Part shown: positions 20,278 to 31,511 of the stretch, piece by piece | Numbering within the stretch: position 1 is the stretch's first letter | How the letters are laid out: each line of letters starts with the position of its first letter | NCBI GenBank assembly: GCA_947579605.1 | Contig: OX388314.1 | Coordinates: 4,898,001 to 4,962,000 of the forward strand | DNA from: Athripsodes cinereus | Lineage: Eukaryota > Arthropoda > Insecta > Trichoptera > Leptoceridae | DNA: 64,000 nucleotides | Direction: 5' to 3' | Notes under the pieces: generated by a model | Databases searched by the model: none | The model's input: the letters and a program-made list of their open reading frames with translations, nothing else | Told to the model about the DNA's origin: nothing | Position numbers and translations under genes: made by a program

Positions 20278-20456
20278 AACTCAATTTTGCCAAAAAAGTC
20301 AGTTACGACAGTTAGTCAGACGAGGGACGATGTGATGGCTGTATCGTATAACTATCCGGTATTCGTTCCAGGGTTACCCATGAGACGATCTTAATTTTGT
20401 TTTGATCTTAAAATCTACAATGTGCGAAGTGACTTAAGTCAAAAATACGTGCACAT

Positions 20457-20957
20457 CAATCCCGGTCCCTTTTTCTAATCTCGGGATCCCGTTATCTATA
20501 GTTAATCCCGGGATGGTCCCGGAATTTCATTAGTAATGAAAAGTGATAAAAATATTAGTTCACCATGTCAAAATTAGTTTTTTATTTATCTTTTGACAAA
20601 GTATTTCAGATTTGAATTATTATTCTTTTCTTTTTCTATAATATAAATCATAAACAGCTAAGTGAATCGCGTGTGCAAAACAAACTCGGTGCTTTGCACT
20701 TAAAAGTTTTCCAACCTTCAGCATAACATTTGGACCATCAGTAACTATTGCCACAATACCGGTATCTAGTGAGATATTGAACTCAGAAAGGTGCTCTTTT
20801 AAGATACTAACACAAGTTTCGGCTGTCAGTGATTCATTAATGCGAATGTGTCCCAAATTCCTGACTTATTTAAAAAATGTACTAATCCCGAAAATCTCGG
20901 GATTCGTTAAATTTCATTCCGAAAATTTAGGGACTAAAACACGACCGGGATCGAATC
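20457..20957 (-). mobile_element. hAT-type element, internally deleted
   Basis: Ends CAATCCCGGTCCC (left) and GATTCGATCCCGGTCG (right, reverse complement) are similar inverted repeats, and CCCGGGAT/ATCCCG words recur near both ends (20482, 20503, 20886, 20899), resembling subterminal transposase-binding repeats. Encloses a hAT transposase fragment. Target duplication not resolved. Confidence 0.55.
20620..20856 (-). pseudogene. hAT transposase fragment
   Basis: About 75 codons: SLTAETCVSILKEHLSEF, then IVAIVTDGPNVMLKVGKLL, then HRVCFAHAIHLAVYDLYYRK. In hAT transposases the TDG...NM/VMxK segment is around the second catalytic aspartate and is followed by CxAHxxHLAVxD; both are visible here. 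The BED finger, the first aspartate and the C-terminal dimerisation domain are missing. Confidence 0.75.
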
Positions 20958-21539
20958 CACTAATTCCGTGGTAACTGAGAATAGCCGTTTTCAACATACA
21001 CATGAGAATTATTTTATACTGAAAACAAACTAAATGATCATAACCAAAAACACAATCACATAGAATAACTCGCTCTTAACTAAACAAGTCATGATAGTGG
21101 ACGGATAACTGTTTATCCGGTTTAAGATCTCGCCGAATATCCGGTAACCGACTAAACCACTACTATCGTCTCATAATTAATATTTTTATATTACCAGTAC
21201 ATCGACCGGGCGTTAATAGTGGAGGCAACTATGCAGAATTAAAATTACACATACTTGCAAATTATTACTTGCAACATGTATTTTCTTGTCTATAAACATA
21301 CAATGACCTTTAATAGGTATAGATTGGAAATTCAAAGAAAAAAGTTGGTAATGCAAACGAACAAATTTTGGAAATAAGATCGTTTACAAGTATGTCATCA
21401 AATTACAAAACATTCTTACTTGTCGGGATTTGAAAAATGACAAAATGTAAGAAACGATTCGTACCACTACGCATTTCCCATATAATCGGGGTAGCCGGCG
21501 GACTAACTTCATGTAAAATACACGCAAAACGTCCTACTA
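20958..21539. other. A+T-rich stretch with a small inverted-repeat block
   Basis: 21088-21170 has GATAGTGGACGGATAAC at one side and CCACTACTATC at the other, plus two ATCCGG words; probably a degraded small DNA transposon. No gene seen. Confidence 0.35.
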
Positions 21540-21750
21540 ATACTACCCCATCACGGAATATCCCACAAGTGGAGTAGCCAGCAGACCAGCTGCATAAAAT
21601 AAACATCCAATCTGTCCTCTCCATGCCAAAAAAATGACATTCATAATGGATGGCAAACCACATCGCTGAATTAAAGATCTACAATTTCTTTATTTTTATG
21701 AACACCCGCTTTTTACAAGAAACTCGAAAACTTTCTGGAAACTTATGCCA
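21540..21750 (-). repeat. Family A retroposon, near full length
   Basis: In reverse orientation: CCATCACGGAATATCCCACA, GTAGCCAGCAGACCAGCTGC, CGCTGAATTAAAGAT, ACAAGAAACTCGAAAACTTT. Confidence 0.7.
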
Positions 21751-21775
21751 CTAGTCCTATTCGCGTAAAAAACTT

Positions 21776-21937
21776 AAGACATTCAGGATGGGTGGCATAT
21801 GTCATCGCTGCATTTAAGATGCCAAATGTTTCTCAAGGGATGTTTAAGGAATAGGTACACCTGCCTTTAACAGGACACTCGAAAGCTTACAGAAAAGAAA
21901 GGGAGGCCTAATCTGTATCTGGGACTGCACGGGGTAA
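21776..21937 (-). repeat. Family A retroposon, partial
   Basis: In reverse orientation: GACATTCAGGATGGGTGGCA, CATCGCTGCATTTAAGATG, AACAGGACACTCGAAAGCTT. Lies head-to-tail behind the copy at 21540. Confidence 0.7.
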
Positions 21938-23069
21938 GAAAACAGATTTGTACGATTCAAAATAATATTTTTATTTATTTTTTATCTTCATTTACTTATA
22001 TGAATTTCTTCTCATTGGTTTAGCGTTACACGACTTAGGTGTGTAAAACACACTAGTACACCTAATTACATCAATGTAATATGTGTTTTTCATAATGTAA
22101 TGAATTAGTTAGGTGCGCCGAAGAAACTCTATGTAAGAAAAAAATATATAATTATAGACATTTGTCATTTAATAACACTATCTGTTGCAAGGTTTTAAAT
22201 AATTAATGAATAGAGTCCACCTTGGAATGACAGAGACAGTTCATCGAACCGCCTCTATCTCTTTTGTGGTTTGACTCAACGACACTTTCTTCTTATACGT
22301 TTGTCATGGAAAGTAAATAATCTAATATGGCGAATTTTGAATAGGATAAATGGAAGTCTCCAGACTTCTGCGCTATCCGGGTAGTCGGTGGGTCCTTCAA
22401 TGTATGTCTAATTCAGTAGATATCATTATTAGAGCAACACGCATATAGCCTACGTTGCATAAGACGACTGGTGGAGTATTGGATACTTTCATAAGCTGAT
22501 GGCACAATATTACTGGTCAGAAGAACGTCAGCCAAGAATTACACCGAACTTCATCTAGCATAGCTATGTAGAGTACAATTCAGCAGCCTCGAGGCGTTTT
22601 GACTGAGTTCTATTATTAATATGCTGGGAGTTCTTATCAGTTTTGTATTGAATTGTGATCTATGGTATTGAGCAATGAGCAGCAACACAAGCATTTCTCA
22701 AACTGCTAATAATTACCATCCATCTAGCACAGCGTGGCCCAGATTAGGGTAACCATAAAGGAAACGCCCCGTACACCCGGATACCGCAGAAGGCTGGGGA
22801 TTTCTCGTCCACACCGGAGGTGCCATGGTGGCCAGTCAGAGTGGCTGGTCGACCAAATTATCCCCTTGTGCGGATTTTTTTACTACACTCCTTCGATGTC
22901 CCTCTAACCGAAAGAAGCAAAAAAGCAACAATACAAAATACAAACTAAACAAAATATTTTCTTATTGCAGGTTAACATTTGAAAAAAAATATCTTATACG
23001 ATTTTTTCAAAATTAAATTGTGAGGCAAAGTTAAGTTGAGGTGTCTAGAAATATCTTCTAGGTATTCAG
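21938..23069. other. No gene recognised
   Basis: 22720-22880 is unusually G+C-rich (ACACCGGAGGTGCCATGGTG) but I could not assign it; it may be a LINE 5' or internal fragment. Confidence 0.4.
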
Positions 23070-23215
23070 GCCGACGAATCCAACTGGATTTACCAGTATA
23101 CTAACCGCATGTAATAAACATAAAAGTCGTTCACTCTGTGCCAAAAAATAAATTAAGGATTATAAGCATACCTCATTGCTGAATTTCAGAAGTCCAATAT
23201 CTTAAACGCGATGTT
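23070..23215 (-). repeat. Family A retroposon, degenerate
   Basis: Only scattered matches remain in reverse orientation (ACCGCATGTAATAAACATAA, CCTCATTGCTGAATTTCAGA). Confidence 0.4.
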
Positions 23216-23609
23216 TTATAAATGTCTGTTTTTTAGTTTTATTGTAAAAAGCACACCTCGCGAAAAGAATGGGATGCGGGTTCAAGTCCCGTCTGAGAAA
23301 CTATCAAATAAAGTATAATTGTCTTTTCGAAGCCTTGTGCGATAATTTCATGTGTTTAATTTACCTTTGCAGAACCTTACGGTGGGGGCACAAAAATTTT
23401 AACATTTGACAACAGCTGAACGGAACGTGCCATTGTCCAGTCTGGACTGGTATTTGATTTAAGTTGCAAAGATCCATGAGTAAAATAATAATTATAATAC
23501 AATACACATTATAATTACAATTAGTGACCTGGTGTCGGCTGCGTGATACTATTGGCCGCTACTAATGCGCCCTAGGATTTCACAAAGAGATGAATGAGGC
23601 TGCGAAGAG

Positions 23610-24172
23610 ATAAGGAACATTGTCTATACTACCTACTAGTTATCTGAATATTATTCTTAATTACATGCAACTAATGTATAGAATCAAAGAGGTGTGTCGC
23701 TGAATGTAATATTGGTGTTGTGAAACTAAACCTTGATACTAAATTTTCTTGTTCCCCTTTTGACATAATAGAAACGTCATAATCAGTGTAAAAACTAATA
23801 TTAAAAGTAAAATATATTGTAGTGTTGCTCTTTTGCAATGGTTTTATAACGAAATGCCACAAAAAATTGTTAGGCATTTTGTAAGGCATTAATAAGGAAC
23901 ATTGTCTACACTACTAGTTGTCTGAATATTATTGTTAATTACATGCAACTAATATTATAGAATCAAAGAGGTGTGTCGCTGAATGTATAATATTGGTGTT
24001 GTGAAACTAAACCTTGATACTAAATTTTCTTGTTCCCCTTTAGACATAATAGGAACGTCATAATGAGTGTAAAAACTAATTTTAAAAGTAAAATCTAGTC
24101 AAGTGTTGCGCTTTTGCAATGGTTATTAAAACGAAATGGCACAAAAAAGTGTTTGGCATTTTGTAAGGCAAT
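23610..24172. repeat. 282-bp tandem duplication
   Basis: Unit A 23610-23891 and unit B 23892-24172. ATAAGGAACATTGTCTA, AGAGGTGTGTCGCTGAATGT, AAACTAAACCTTGATACTAA and TTTTGCAATGGTT repeat in order at about 282-bp spacing, with roughly one change per 12 bp. No coding potential recognised. Confidence 0.85.
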
Positions 24173-24559
24173 ATAGGCACCAGTTTTTACGCCAGAGAGT
24201 CCTCGGAGGAGATCGGGTCCATTCTTTATTTTAGTTTTTTAGTATCATGTAATAGGAAGTATTCGCAACAAGTCTCATATAACACATTTACAATTTTAAT
24301 AAAAAGTAGAGGCATATAACACTTTTATCGGATAGACTCATAACGCAGAACTTATTTTCTAACGAAATTAATGAAACAAGTGTTTTATTCTACTATGCGA
24401 TTTATTCTCGAAAGATATGTATTTATTCTCAAAAAAGACATCTCTCAGTTTATAATAAGTTTGTTTTATTATTTTATTAATTGCGCTATGGAATTCTACT
24501 ACCTAAACATCGACGCAGTGAATATAATAATTCACTCTATAACATTAGTATGGTTATAA
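24173..24559. other. A+T-rich stretch with family C fragment
   Basis: ATGGAATTCTACTACCTAAA at 24488 followed by ACATCGACGCAGTGAATATA is family C (also 40822, 48473, 54853). No gene. Confidence 0.45.
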
Positions 24560-24628
24560 TATGGACAACTTGTATTTGGCGCCGTTTAATGATCCGTGAC
24601 CATCTCAAGGGCGCCATCTAATGTGGTC
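24560..24628 (-). repeat. LINE family D 3' end
   Basis: In sense orientation GGCGCCCTTGAGATGGTCAC, CATTAAACGGCGCCAAATAC match the 3' end of the CR1-like copy at 27779-28128. Confidence 0.65.
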
Positions 24629-24989
24629 ATCTAATAGTCTTGCTTGCTCCATTACGAAAGATAGGTACATCCTATATACATACCCGACAAAGACTTTAAA
24701 GGAACATTGTTGGACCAACGCTTGTTTAAAACTGATAGATATGAAATTATATTCAAATTCAAAATTCAAATTCAAATATTTTTATTTAAATAAAATTTAC
24801 AATTTAATAATATTACACACACACGTTAATACTAAAAAAACACATTTATTACCTACATATTTGACTTTCAAAATTGAGAAATTTAAAAAAAATTATATTT
24901 GGGTAAGAAGGAGACGATTAGTATGTTTAGATTAGTTTAAAGAGTTTTTAAGACTTTGTGCCATTTACAGGACACAAACATTAACTGTT
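24629..24989. other. A+T-rich stretch with LINE tail repeat
   Basis: Short (ATTCAAA)n-type tandem at about 24748-24777 followed by TTTTTATTTAAATAAAA looks like a LINE 3' tail in reverse. Confidence 0.4.
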
Positions 24990-25256
24990 AAGCTCGGTAA
25001 AATATCATATTTTGGTCATGTAATGAGAGGTAACAAATACACCATACTCCAGCTCGTCATGAAGGGGAAGATCGAGGGCCGCAGAGGGGTCGGCAGAAGA
25101 CAGCTCTCCTGGCTTCGAAACATTCGAGAGTGGACCGGTGTCAGAATCGTGGGGGTGCTGTTTCGCGCCGCCCAGGACAGGGATGTTTTCTCTTAAATGG
25201 TCGTCAGCGTCGGGGGGACCCACAAGACACGTGAAGAAGAAGAATAAGAAGAAACA
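24990..25256 (+). pseudogene. RTE-type LINE ORF2 C-terminus
   Basis: Reads GKISYFGHVMRGNKYTILQL, VMKGKIEGRRGVGRRQLSWL and LRNIREWTGV, then FRAAQDRDVFS and a stop, the standard RTE-like tail (YxGHVMR...GKIxGKRxxGRRxxSWLRNLRxW). A GAAGAAGAATAAGAAGAAAC tail follows. G+C-rich compared with the surroundings. The minus-strand 72-codon ORF over it is a shadow. Confidence 0.8.
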
Positions 25257-25935
25257 TTAACTAATTGTAAAGCATCAGTTTTAGTGATTCATTATATTAT
25301 CATAATATTGTGAGGGTATAGTCACATAAATGAGTGTTTGTACCTTTTTAAAGTAGGTAGGTGCACGGATCTTAAGCTGCGGTTAGGTGATGTATGTACT
25401 AATATAATATGCAATAGGTATGTTATGGTCTTTATAATAATAATAAGAATGTGTATAATAAATAGGTAGACAATATATAACATACTTTTATTTATAAGTA
25501 TGTTTATGTACTGTACCCAGTGGTGGGGCTAGGGTGTTCTTGTCAGTCATGCTCATGTATCTAGGTAGATAAGTAAATAATTTGCCAAATATAATTAACC
25601 AATTTATTATTAAGAAGCTGCACATTATAATATAGTTGTTTTGTTGACAATCTGTCGAACATGGCGAAAATGCTGGTGAACAACACCATTCCTGTACCAA
25701 CACTTATGTATTAAAGCGAAACCTGGACGTGGTTGAACAAGGACGAGAGTGGAGTAAATGTTGAGGAGATGCGATCACTGAGAAGAATGGTAGGTAAAAC
25801 ATTGCGTGATAGAGTGAAGAATGAGGATATCAGGGAAAGAATGACTTGTCTACTAAATAGGATATCATATATGTACCTACTTGTCTAAAAGAAAGGGTGT
25901 GAGACAGCGCGGACGTCCGAGCCACCAATCCAAAA
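25257..25935. other. A+T-rich stretch; possible LINE scrap
   Basis: Around 25700-25850 the plus strand shows pieces such as YxSETWTWLN and RMRSLRRMVG-like codons, which resemble the YGSETW...MRFLRR segment of RTE proteins in broken frames. Nothing more definite. Confidence 0.4.
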
Positions 25936-26032
25936 TGTTTTATTTTTAGCACGGAGAGGACAGCTTGCAAGTTTATTACATGTTGTTCGCTTGCTGGATA
26001 ATTTACTTGTGGGATATACCGTGATGGTATCG
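25936..26032 (+). repeat. Family A retroposon, 3' part
   Basis: GCACGGAGAGGACAGCTTGC, TTTATTACATG and GGGATATACCGTGATGGTAT match the 3' half of family A. Confidence 0.7.
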
Positions 26033-26813
26033 TTTAGAAGTTTCTTCAGGACATGCAACGCATTTTTCTTCATCATCGATTAATTTCCTGCACCAATCTA
26101 TTATCTATCCTCTAACAAGATTTTATTTCTCCCTATAATATTGCTACTGATCTACACACAAATGTTTTCTGACCTCTATAGTCTATTGGTGTGTTGTATC
26201 TAATCTGTTAACTATGATGTCTTAATTTGTTTTTTGCACATATTTTATTGATTGTACTGTCCACTTCGACACAGGCTTTATTTAGCCTAGTGCGGTGGCC
26301 AAGTGGAATTAATTTTTTTTGGCAAATGGATAGTTGAACTGTATTTGATTGTACATATATATGCTTATTTGAGGAAATAAACGAATTTGAATTTTGAATT
26401 TCAAATTTAAGCGTGTACGGAAGGTACGCCTCTGTTTGTATTTCGCTCGTCTGCAATTCGTTCTGCCTCAGATAGCAGTCAGTGGGGAGGTGTTTCACCT
26501 TACCGATGTTGTGTTTACTAACACCGCAATATACTTACTTACCTATATATAATAATGCTATGTACAGGACTTATTATTGTATCTTATTGTTAGATATATT
26601 TATTATCTTGTGGTATACCTACGTATTAATAATTAATACTATAATAGGACCAATGACTTGATATTACCCACAGACAAGTTTTCTGGAAAAGCATATTATT
26701 CCAAAATTAACAATTAGACAATGTCATGTTTGAGGTTTGCTACAAACAAAAAATTTAAAAAAATGAATTATTATAAATAAAACACTTCTTTAGTATATCC
26801 ATTGCGAAATTTT
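26033..26813. other. A+T-rich stretch with a LINE 3' end
   Basis: 26320-26410 ends GGAAATAAACGAATTTGAAT and TTTGAATTTCAAAT, a LINE-type 3' end. No gene recognised. Confidence 0.4.
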
Positions 26814-26866
26814 CTAGGACGCGAGCCGGCTTTTAAGAGCTTCCGCTCTCATCATCAGGCTAGCGT
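26814..26866 (-). ncRNA. Hammerhead-ribozyme-like motif
   Basis: On the minus strand: CTGATGA (complement of 26852-26858), T, stem II GAGAGC-GGAA-GCTCTT identical to the motif at 16442-16458, then AAA in place of GAA, a perfectly palindromic stem III AGCCGGCT (26824-26831) and C as the cleavage-site nucleotide. ACGC upstream could pair with GCGT downstream as stem I. The G12-to-A change suggests a decayed copy. Confidence 0.45.
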
Positions 26867-27504
26867 AAAAAATCAATAATTTCAATTGTTATGGGTTTTC
26901 GGTAGATGACCATACAACTTCAAAGCTTTAACGTGATATATGTATCTTGGAAAATTAGAATTTCGAGTTATTGGTTTTGTGCAACTGGAGACTCGAAAAT
27001 ATATTTTAAGTAGATTAGTGAAAAAACTAATGCAAGTAATTTTATAGAAACAATGTAGTTGATGACTTTTTTCATCACAACGATGATATTGTGTAAGTCC
27101 TACTCTACTCGCGAGAGTACCTACTAGCAAGACGAACAATACCGATGTCAAACCAAGAAAACAAAATAAAGCAAAACAATAAAACCACAAATAGGTACCC
27201 CTATAATATTTTACTACGCATTATAACGCGAGAAAAAATGTACTCCTCAACAAGTATCTTGGAAAAGAATGTTCGAGTTTTCGATTCTCTGAGTTTTCGA
27301 GCGTCATGTAAAATGCAAGAAATACACCAATTTTTTTCCAGTCCTACGACAATTTTTTTATTCAGCTACGATACATGACCAATTTTGAGTATTTCCTACT
27401 CATCTTTTGCAGGTGCGGAAAGGTCATTCTGAGAGTAGATGCGGTTAGTTTCCAGGAGTCCGTTCTACACATACAAAAAAACACATTTTCTATATTATTA
27501 TACT
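26867..27504. other. A+T-rich stretch, no gene recognised
   Basis: No recognisable feature. Confidence 0.5.
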
Positions 27505-27750
27505 ATACTATACCATCACGGCATATCCCACAAGTGGGGTAGCCAGCAGATCAGCTGCATGTAAGAAACATGCAAACTGTCCTCTTCGTGCCAATATAAA
27601 ATCAAGACATTCAGGATGGGTGGCAAACCTCATCGCTGAATTTAAGATGTAAAATGTCTTAATTTTTTCGAACACCTGCCTTTTACAGGACACTCGAAAA
27701 CTTACGCAGAAGAGTGGGAGACCAATTCTTTACCGGGTGCTCCACGGGAT
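27505..27750 (-). repeat. Family A retroposon, full length
   Basis: Best-preserved copy together with 8215-8456 and 48546-48792. In reverse: a TATAC simple repeat, ACCATCACGGCATATCCCAC, AGCTGCATGTAAGAAACATG, ATTCAGGATGGGTGGCAAAC, CATCGCTGAATTTAAGATGT, ACAGGACACTCGAAAACTTA, GGAGACCAATTCTTTACCGG. In sense orientation the element ends GTGATGGTATAG(TAG)n, i.e. a microsatellite-type 3' tail. Confidence 0.85.
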
Positions 27751-27778
27751 ATATATTATTATTATTATTATCTTAAAA

Positions 27779-28128
27779 ATGTCACCCCGCACTCAGAACC
27801 TAACAGCTTTTGGCCAAGGCGATCTCAGCAGGAAAACAAAGGAAATCTAAAAAAAAAACATCGTTAAAAAACAACAGAATCAATGCAGCGACGAGGCAAG
27901 TCACATTTTCCGATATCATCTGAAATTGATAGCGTAGAAAGAATATTACGGCGGGGCCAACTGCCTGGAACCGATTGCCAGCGGACTTAAGACAGAACCA
28001 ACCCACTGCAACGTTCAGGAGTAAGCTGAAAACACTGCTTTTCAAGAAAAGCCATGGCGCCCTTGAGATGTTCACGCATCATTAAACGGCGCCAAATACA
28101 AATTATCTTTATTATTATTATTATAAGC
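27779..28128 (+). pseudogene. CR1-like LINE (family D) C-terminus and 3' end
   Basis: From 27960 the frame reads GPTAWNRLPADLRQNQPTAT, FRSKLKTLLFKKSHGALEM and a stop at 28080-28083, the WNxLPxxLR...FxxxLKxxL ending typical of CR1/L2/Jockey ORF2 proteins. It is followed by the 3' end AACGGCGCCAAATACAAATT and a TTATTATTATT tail. The upstream part (27785-27950) lacks a continuous frame but matches 42625-42790 in reverse. Related ends at 24560, 34035 and 54035. Confidence 0.75.
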
Positions 28129-28720
28129 TTCGTAGATCATTAATTTTCTGTAACAGAGTTTTATTTTTGTGATATAAATATAATAAAATCATTAAACATG
28201 TTTGTATTTTTTCAATAACCTTTTAAGATATAGGACCTAGTACCTAATTACAGCAATAGGTATTTATTATTAAAAAATCTTTATAAAAACACTACTAAAA
28301 CGAATGTATTAGTCTAAAATGAGGAAAAATATGTTTGATCATGAAGTATATTGAAATGTCCAATATAATTCGATAAATTATAACGTAAAAAGTGTGATTG
28401 ACCTATCTTAAGCGAAGATCTACAAAAAAATCCACCTTAATTGTACCTCTCATATGAAAAAAATCATTATCTAGCGAACTTCATCTTTAAAAAAGTGACT
28501 CGTTAATCCCGAGGATCAAACAAGAAACTTTTTAGATTTAGAACGCTTTTAAATATGTGAACAATCGCGGAACGTAGGGAAATGTAACTAGATGCTAAAA
28601 ATAATAAGCAATAAATTCCTAGATCATAGTACCTACCTACTACCAAACCATTACCAAGTCAAACGATTAATTAAAATTTATAACCAATGTGCGGTAGTGC
28701 GCAGGCGCGATCACATTTTA
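28129..28720. other. A+T-rich stretch, no gene recognised
   Basis: No recognisable feature. Confidence 0.5.
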
Positions 28721-28900
28721 TTTGGCGCGAACATTGATCTATGATTTAGCTGTATATACTTACATAATTACATTATAGTTGTGTTAGTGTTCATTACTCG
28801 TGGAGGTACCTACCTCTAAAGCGACTCACATGGTACGTTTGCGAGTGTATGTGTGTGTATTGTATCGCGCTCGGATAACCGTGAACAATTTTGGCGCGAA
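28721..28900. promoter_or_regulatory. Paired E2F-like sites in a local CpG-rich patch
   Basis: TTTGGCGCGAA at 28721-28731 and TTTTGGCGCGAA at 28889-28900 both fit the E2F consensus TTTSGCGC. The surrounding 28690-28980 is rich in CG dinucleotides (CGCGCTCGG, GCGCGGACGCGG) in an otherwise A+T-rich setting, as a promoter or a transposon 5' end might be. No gene could be attached to it. Confidence 0.3.
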
Positions 28901-29215
28901 ATCTGCGCGGACGCGGCGTCTCTCGCAAGTACCAACATACACTTGCGAAAAATCCTTACAGATGGCGTCGTATGTACGATTATTTTGTTTCAAAATTATA
29001 CTCATATTCGGTCAATGATTTTCTGAGAGGTACACACGTCAATGATAGAGATAATTTTTACTACGTTTCTAAAGCGAAACGTATGGCCTCTAATGGTGCG
29101 CTGCTCGAGCTTACTTGAAAGTTTAAATTTCATACAAATCTCTACGGGAACAACGCAATTAAGCGACTTTTCAAATGACCGCTAATAATAGGCCCATTTT
29201 ACAGCTATATTTTGA
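28901..29215. other. CpG-rich patch tail and spacer, no gene recognised
   Basis: Two overlapping short ORFs (28800-29018, 28891-29118) show no family resemblance. Confidence 0.4.
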
Positions 29216-29486
29216 AGCACCCGGCTTAGATTTGGTCTCCCGCTCTCTTCCGTCAGTTTTCGAGTGTACTGCAAAAAGCAGGTGTTAAAAAATAAAGACA
29301 ATTTAATTCACCATTTTCACTTATTTTAGAGGCATTAAACTATGTAACAATTTCTAGATATTGAAAAAAATCATTTTTTTTTTCAGTTCACCCATCCTGA
29401 ATATCTTATTTTTTTCGTAGCACGGAAAGGATAACTTGCATGCTTATTACAAGTAGCTGATCAGCTGGCTACCCCACAAGTGTATT
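29216..29486 (+). repeat. Family A retroposon with internal insertion
   Basis: GGTCTCCCGCTC, GTTTTCGAGTGT and AAGCAGGTGTT at the start, CACCCATCCTGAATATCTTA and GCTGGCTACCCCACAAGTG at the end; about 80 bp of unrelated A+T-rich DNA sits between (29310-29388). Confidence 0.65.
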
Positions 29487-30435
29487 TATTGAAATATTTT
29501 ATTGGAATATGCTTGTTTCCGCACTCACGAACTTTTAACATCTTGTTGGATGTGATAAGGAAAAAAAAACAATGATTTAATCACACAGATATTGAGTGGT
29601 TCACGTGCAAAGGCTCCTCAATCCTAGAACATTGAAACTGAGAAAACATCACATAATTTCTGTTTGTACTCCAGCGTTTTTAATACTAAATCACTATTTT
29701 AGAATTGATTTACTCGAAGGCAGACGCAGGTTTTCAACGTATTGACTAAACTGCAGTGAAGCAAGAAAAAATAGGCTTTTCCGCATTCATAGTTATTTAT
29801 ATTTGTGAAAATTGAATCGAAGTGGATTTGCATGTGAACACCTCAATAAATTATTAAATAAACAATGAACGTTCCATAACAATTGGTAAATTTCAACGTC
29901 GATACATTTCCCCTCCACAATTTCACCTTATTGCGCAATATTTTGAAAATATTATGCAACACCCCTCAGAATGACAAGTAGGTATATTTGTGACAAGGTC
30001 ATGTTTTCATAACCAGCGTGACGCATCAACATTAGGTAGCCACACGTAATTATTTTATCTATATGTATACATACTTATAATATCTATTTATGGTTGTTTT
30101 AAGTGGGTAGGTACTAGCGATGTGACGATATAGGCTATTTTGGAAAACGTTTAATGTACGACGTGTTTTCAATAGAAACGTCGTAAATTAAGCATGGCTA
30201 TAGCAAAATAAAACTATTTTTATCTTATTTTTGTCTAAATATATTATTCGTAAAACATCACATATAAAACACACACATCTTTAGTTTAGTGACGATGTAT
30301 GTATGACACCTATCCTTAATGTCTCAACCTTCTTTTAGAGTACCTACATTGATCACAATATAAATACAATTTTATTGAGAATAACATTCAAATTCAATAC
30401 ATTCAATATAAAGAGAGCAAGTGTTTCGCAGATTT
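29487..30435. other. A+T-rich stretch, no gene recognised
   Basis: No recognisable feature. Confidence 0.5.
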
Positions 30436-30526
30436 ATTGATATTTTTATTGGCACAGAGAGGACAGCTTGTATGTTTATTACACAGTTCGCTGGCTCCCC
30501 TGCTAGTGGTAAAAGCCGTGATGGTA
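30436..30526 (+). repeat. Family A retroposon, 3' part
   Basis: GCACAGAGAGGACAGCTTGT, TGTTTATTACA and GCCGTGATGGTATG match family A. Confidence 0.65.
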
Positions 30527-31511
30527 TGCGTGTAATACTATCGTCACTTTTTTTTTCACACGAATTTTTCAGAATATGACAATTGCAAGTCAATGACAAA
30601 TTATTTTCGTTTGAAAAGTCTGGATGTGGTCTTGAAGTTTCGAAAGGCAAAGGTTGGGATACTTTTTCAAACAGAAGAAACAAGAATAACGTCGACTTTT
30701 ACTAGACTTCCGGAAATAGTTTCAGAATAATTAACCAACCATATTTTCTAAACCTTAAATAGACGTGGCGTGGAAGGGACAAAATGAAGAAGACGATTTC
30801 CTGAGGCCCAACTTGTAAATCTTCTAAATCTTGTCCTAGGCAAGTTGATGATTCGTTACATTGAGGTCTCATCCAGATACCTCTGTTAATGCTAATTCCA
30901 GGAACACATGTCACTCTAAACAAAGTCTTTCATCAAACATATTTGATATCTGCTCATGTCGATTTCTTCAGGGCAGTCTATCGGTTCTGTCTTTTTCCAC
31001 AGTTTAAATTAATACAAGAGTTTCTTTACTAGCACTATTTTTTGAATAATATTCATTCATCCAAACTATGTCAACACTTTGCCATCAAACAATTTAGCAT
31101 TATACAACAAACAAAGTAGAAGGCTCGATTTTGTAACATTCTACATGTATATATTTGAATACAATACACAATGGGTAATGCAGGTCCAATTATTTTGTTC
31201 TTTTATACCGTTTCAGGATAAAACCCCCAAGGAAGCTTTTCTGACATTGGCATTGAACTTAATCAACAAGGGACATTCTGTTAAGATTTTCAATGGAATT
31301 CAAATATAGGAGAACATTGTCAAATAAAACTGTCTGTCACGTGGGCATAGACACAATAAACACAATTTAAAACAATATTACGATTTAAATAATTTAATAA
31401 CAATAAAAACACGGGATATCAAAACAAAGTGATTTAAATCCGTTAAGAGACACTGATAATGCATAATAACAATGTTTAAGTACACCGGCAAATAATTATA
31501 ATTTTAATAGT
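30527..31511. other. Unassigned; open but unrecognised minus-strand ORFs
   Basis: Minus ORFs at 30372-30683 and 30702-30923 contain phrases such as DLEDLQVGPQEIVFF and LSLTCNCHILK, which are more protein-like than average, but no family or splice structure could be defined. Confidence 0.3.

Larger units (their letters stand above)
17709..20340 (-). mobile_element. 2.6-kb inverted-repeat DNA transposon with decayed transposase
   Basis: Left end (17709-17746) AGCCATGTCGTCCCTCATCT then GACTAACTGTCGTAACTG. Right end (reverse complement of 20300-20340) AGCCATCACATCGTCCCTC, GTCTGACTAACTGTCGTAAC. The two ends match over about 38 bp with one small gap and bracket the pseudogene at 18226-19730 and an exon-like ORF at 20137-20277. 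The target duplication was not resolved. The superfamily is unassigned: the protein belongs to a widespread insect family usually left uncharacterised. Confidence 0.75.

Noticed and set aside
23240..23310. Possible tRNA gene (GGTTCAAGTCCCG)
   Set aside because: A B-box-like string only; no acceptor stem, D arm or anticodon stem can be drawn around it. It may be a SINE scrap.
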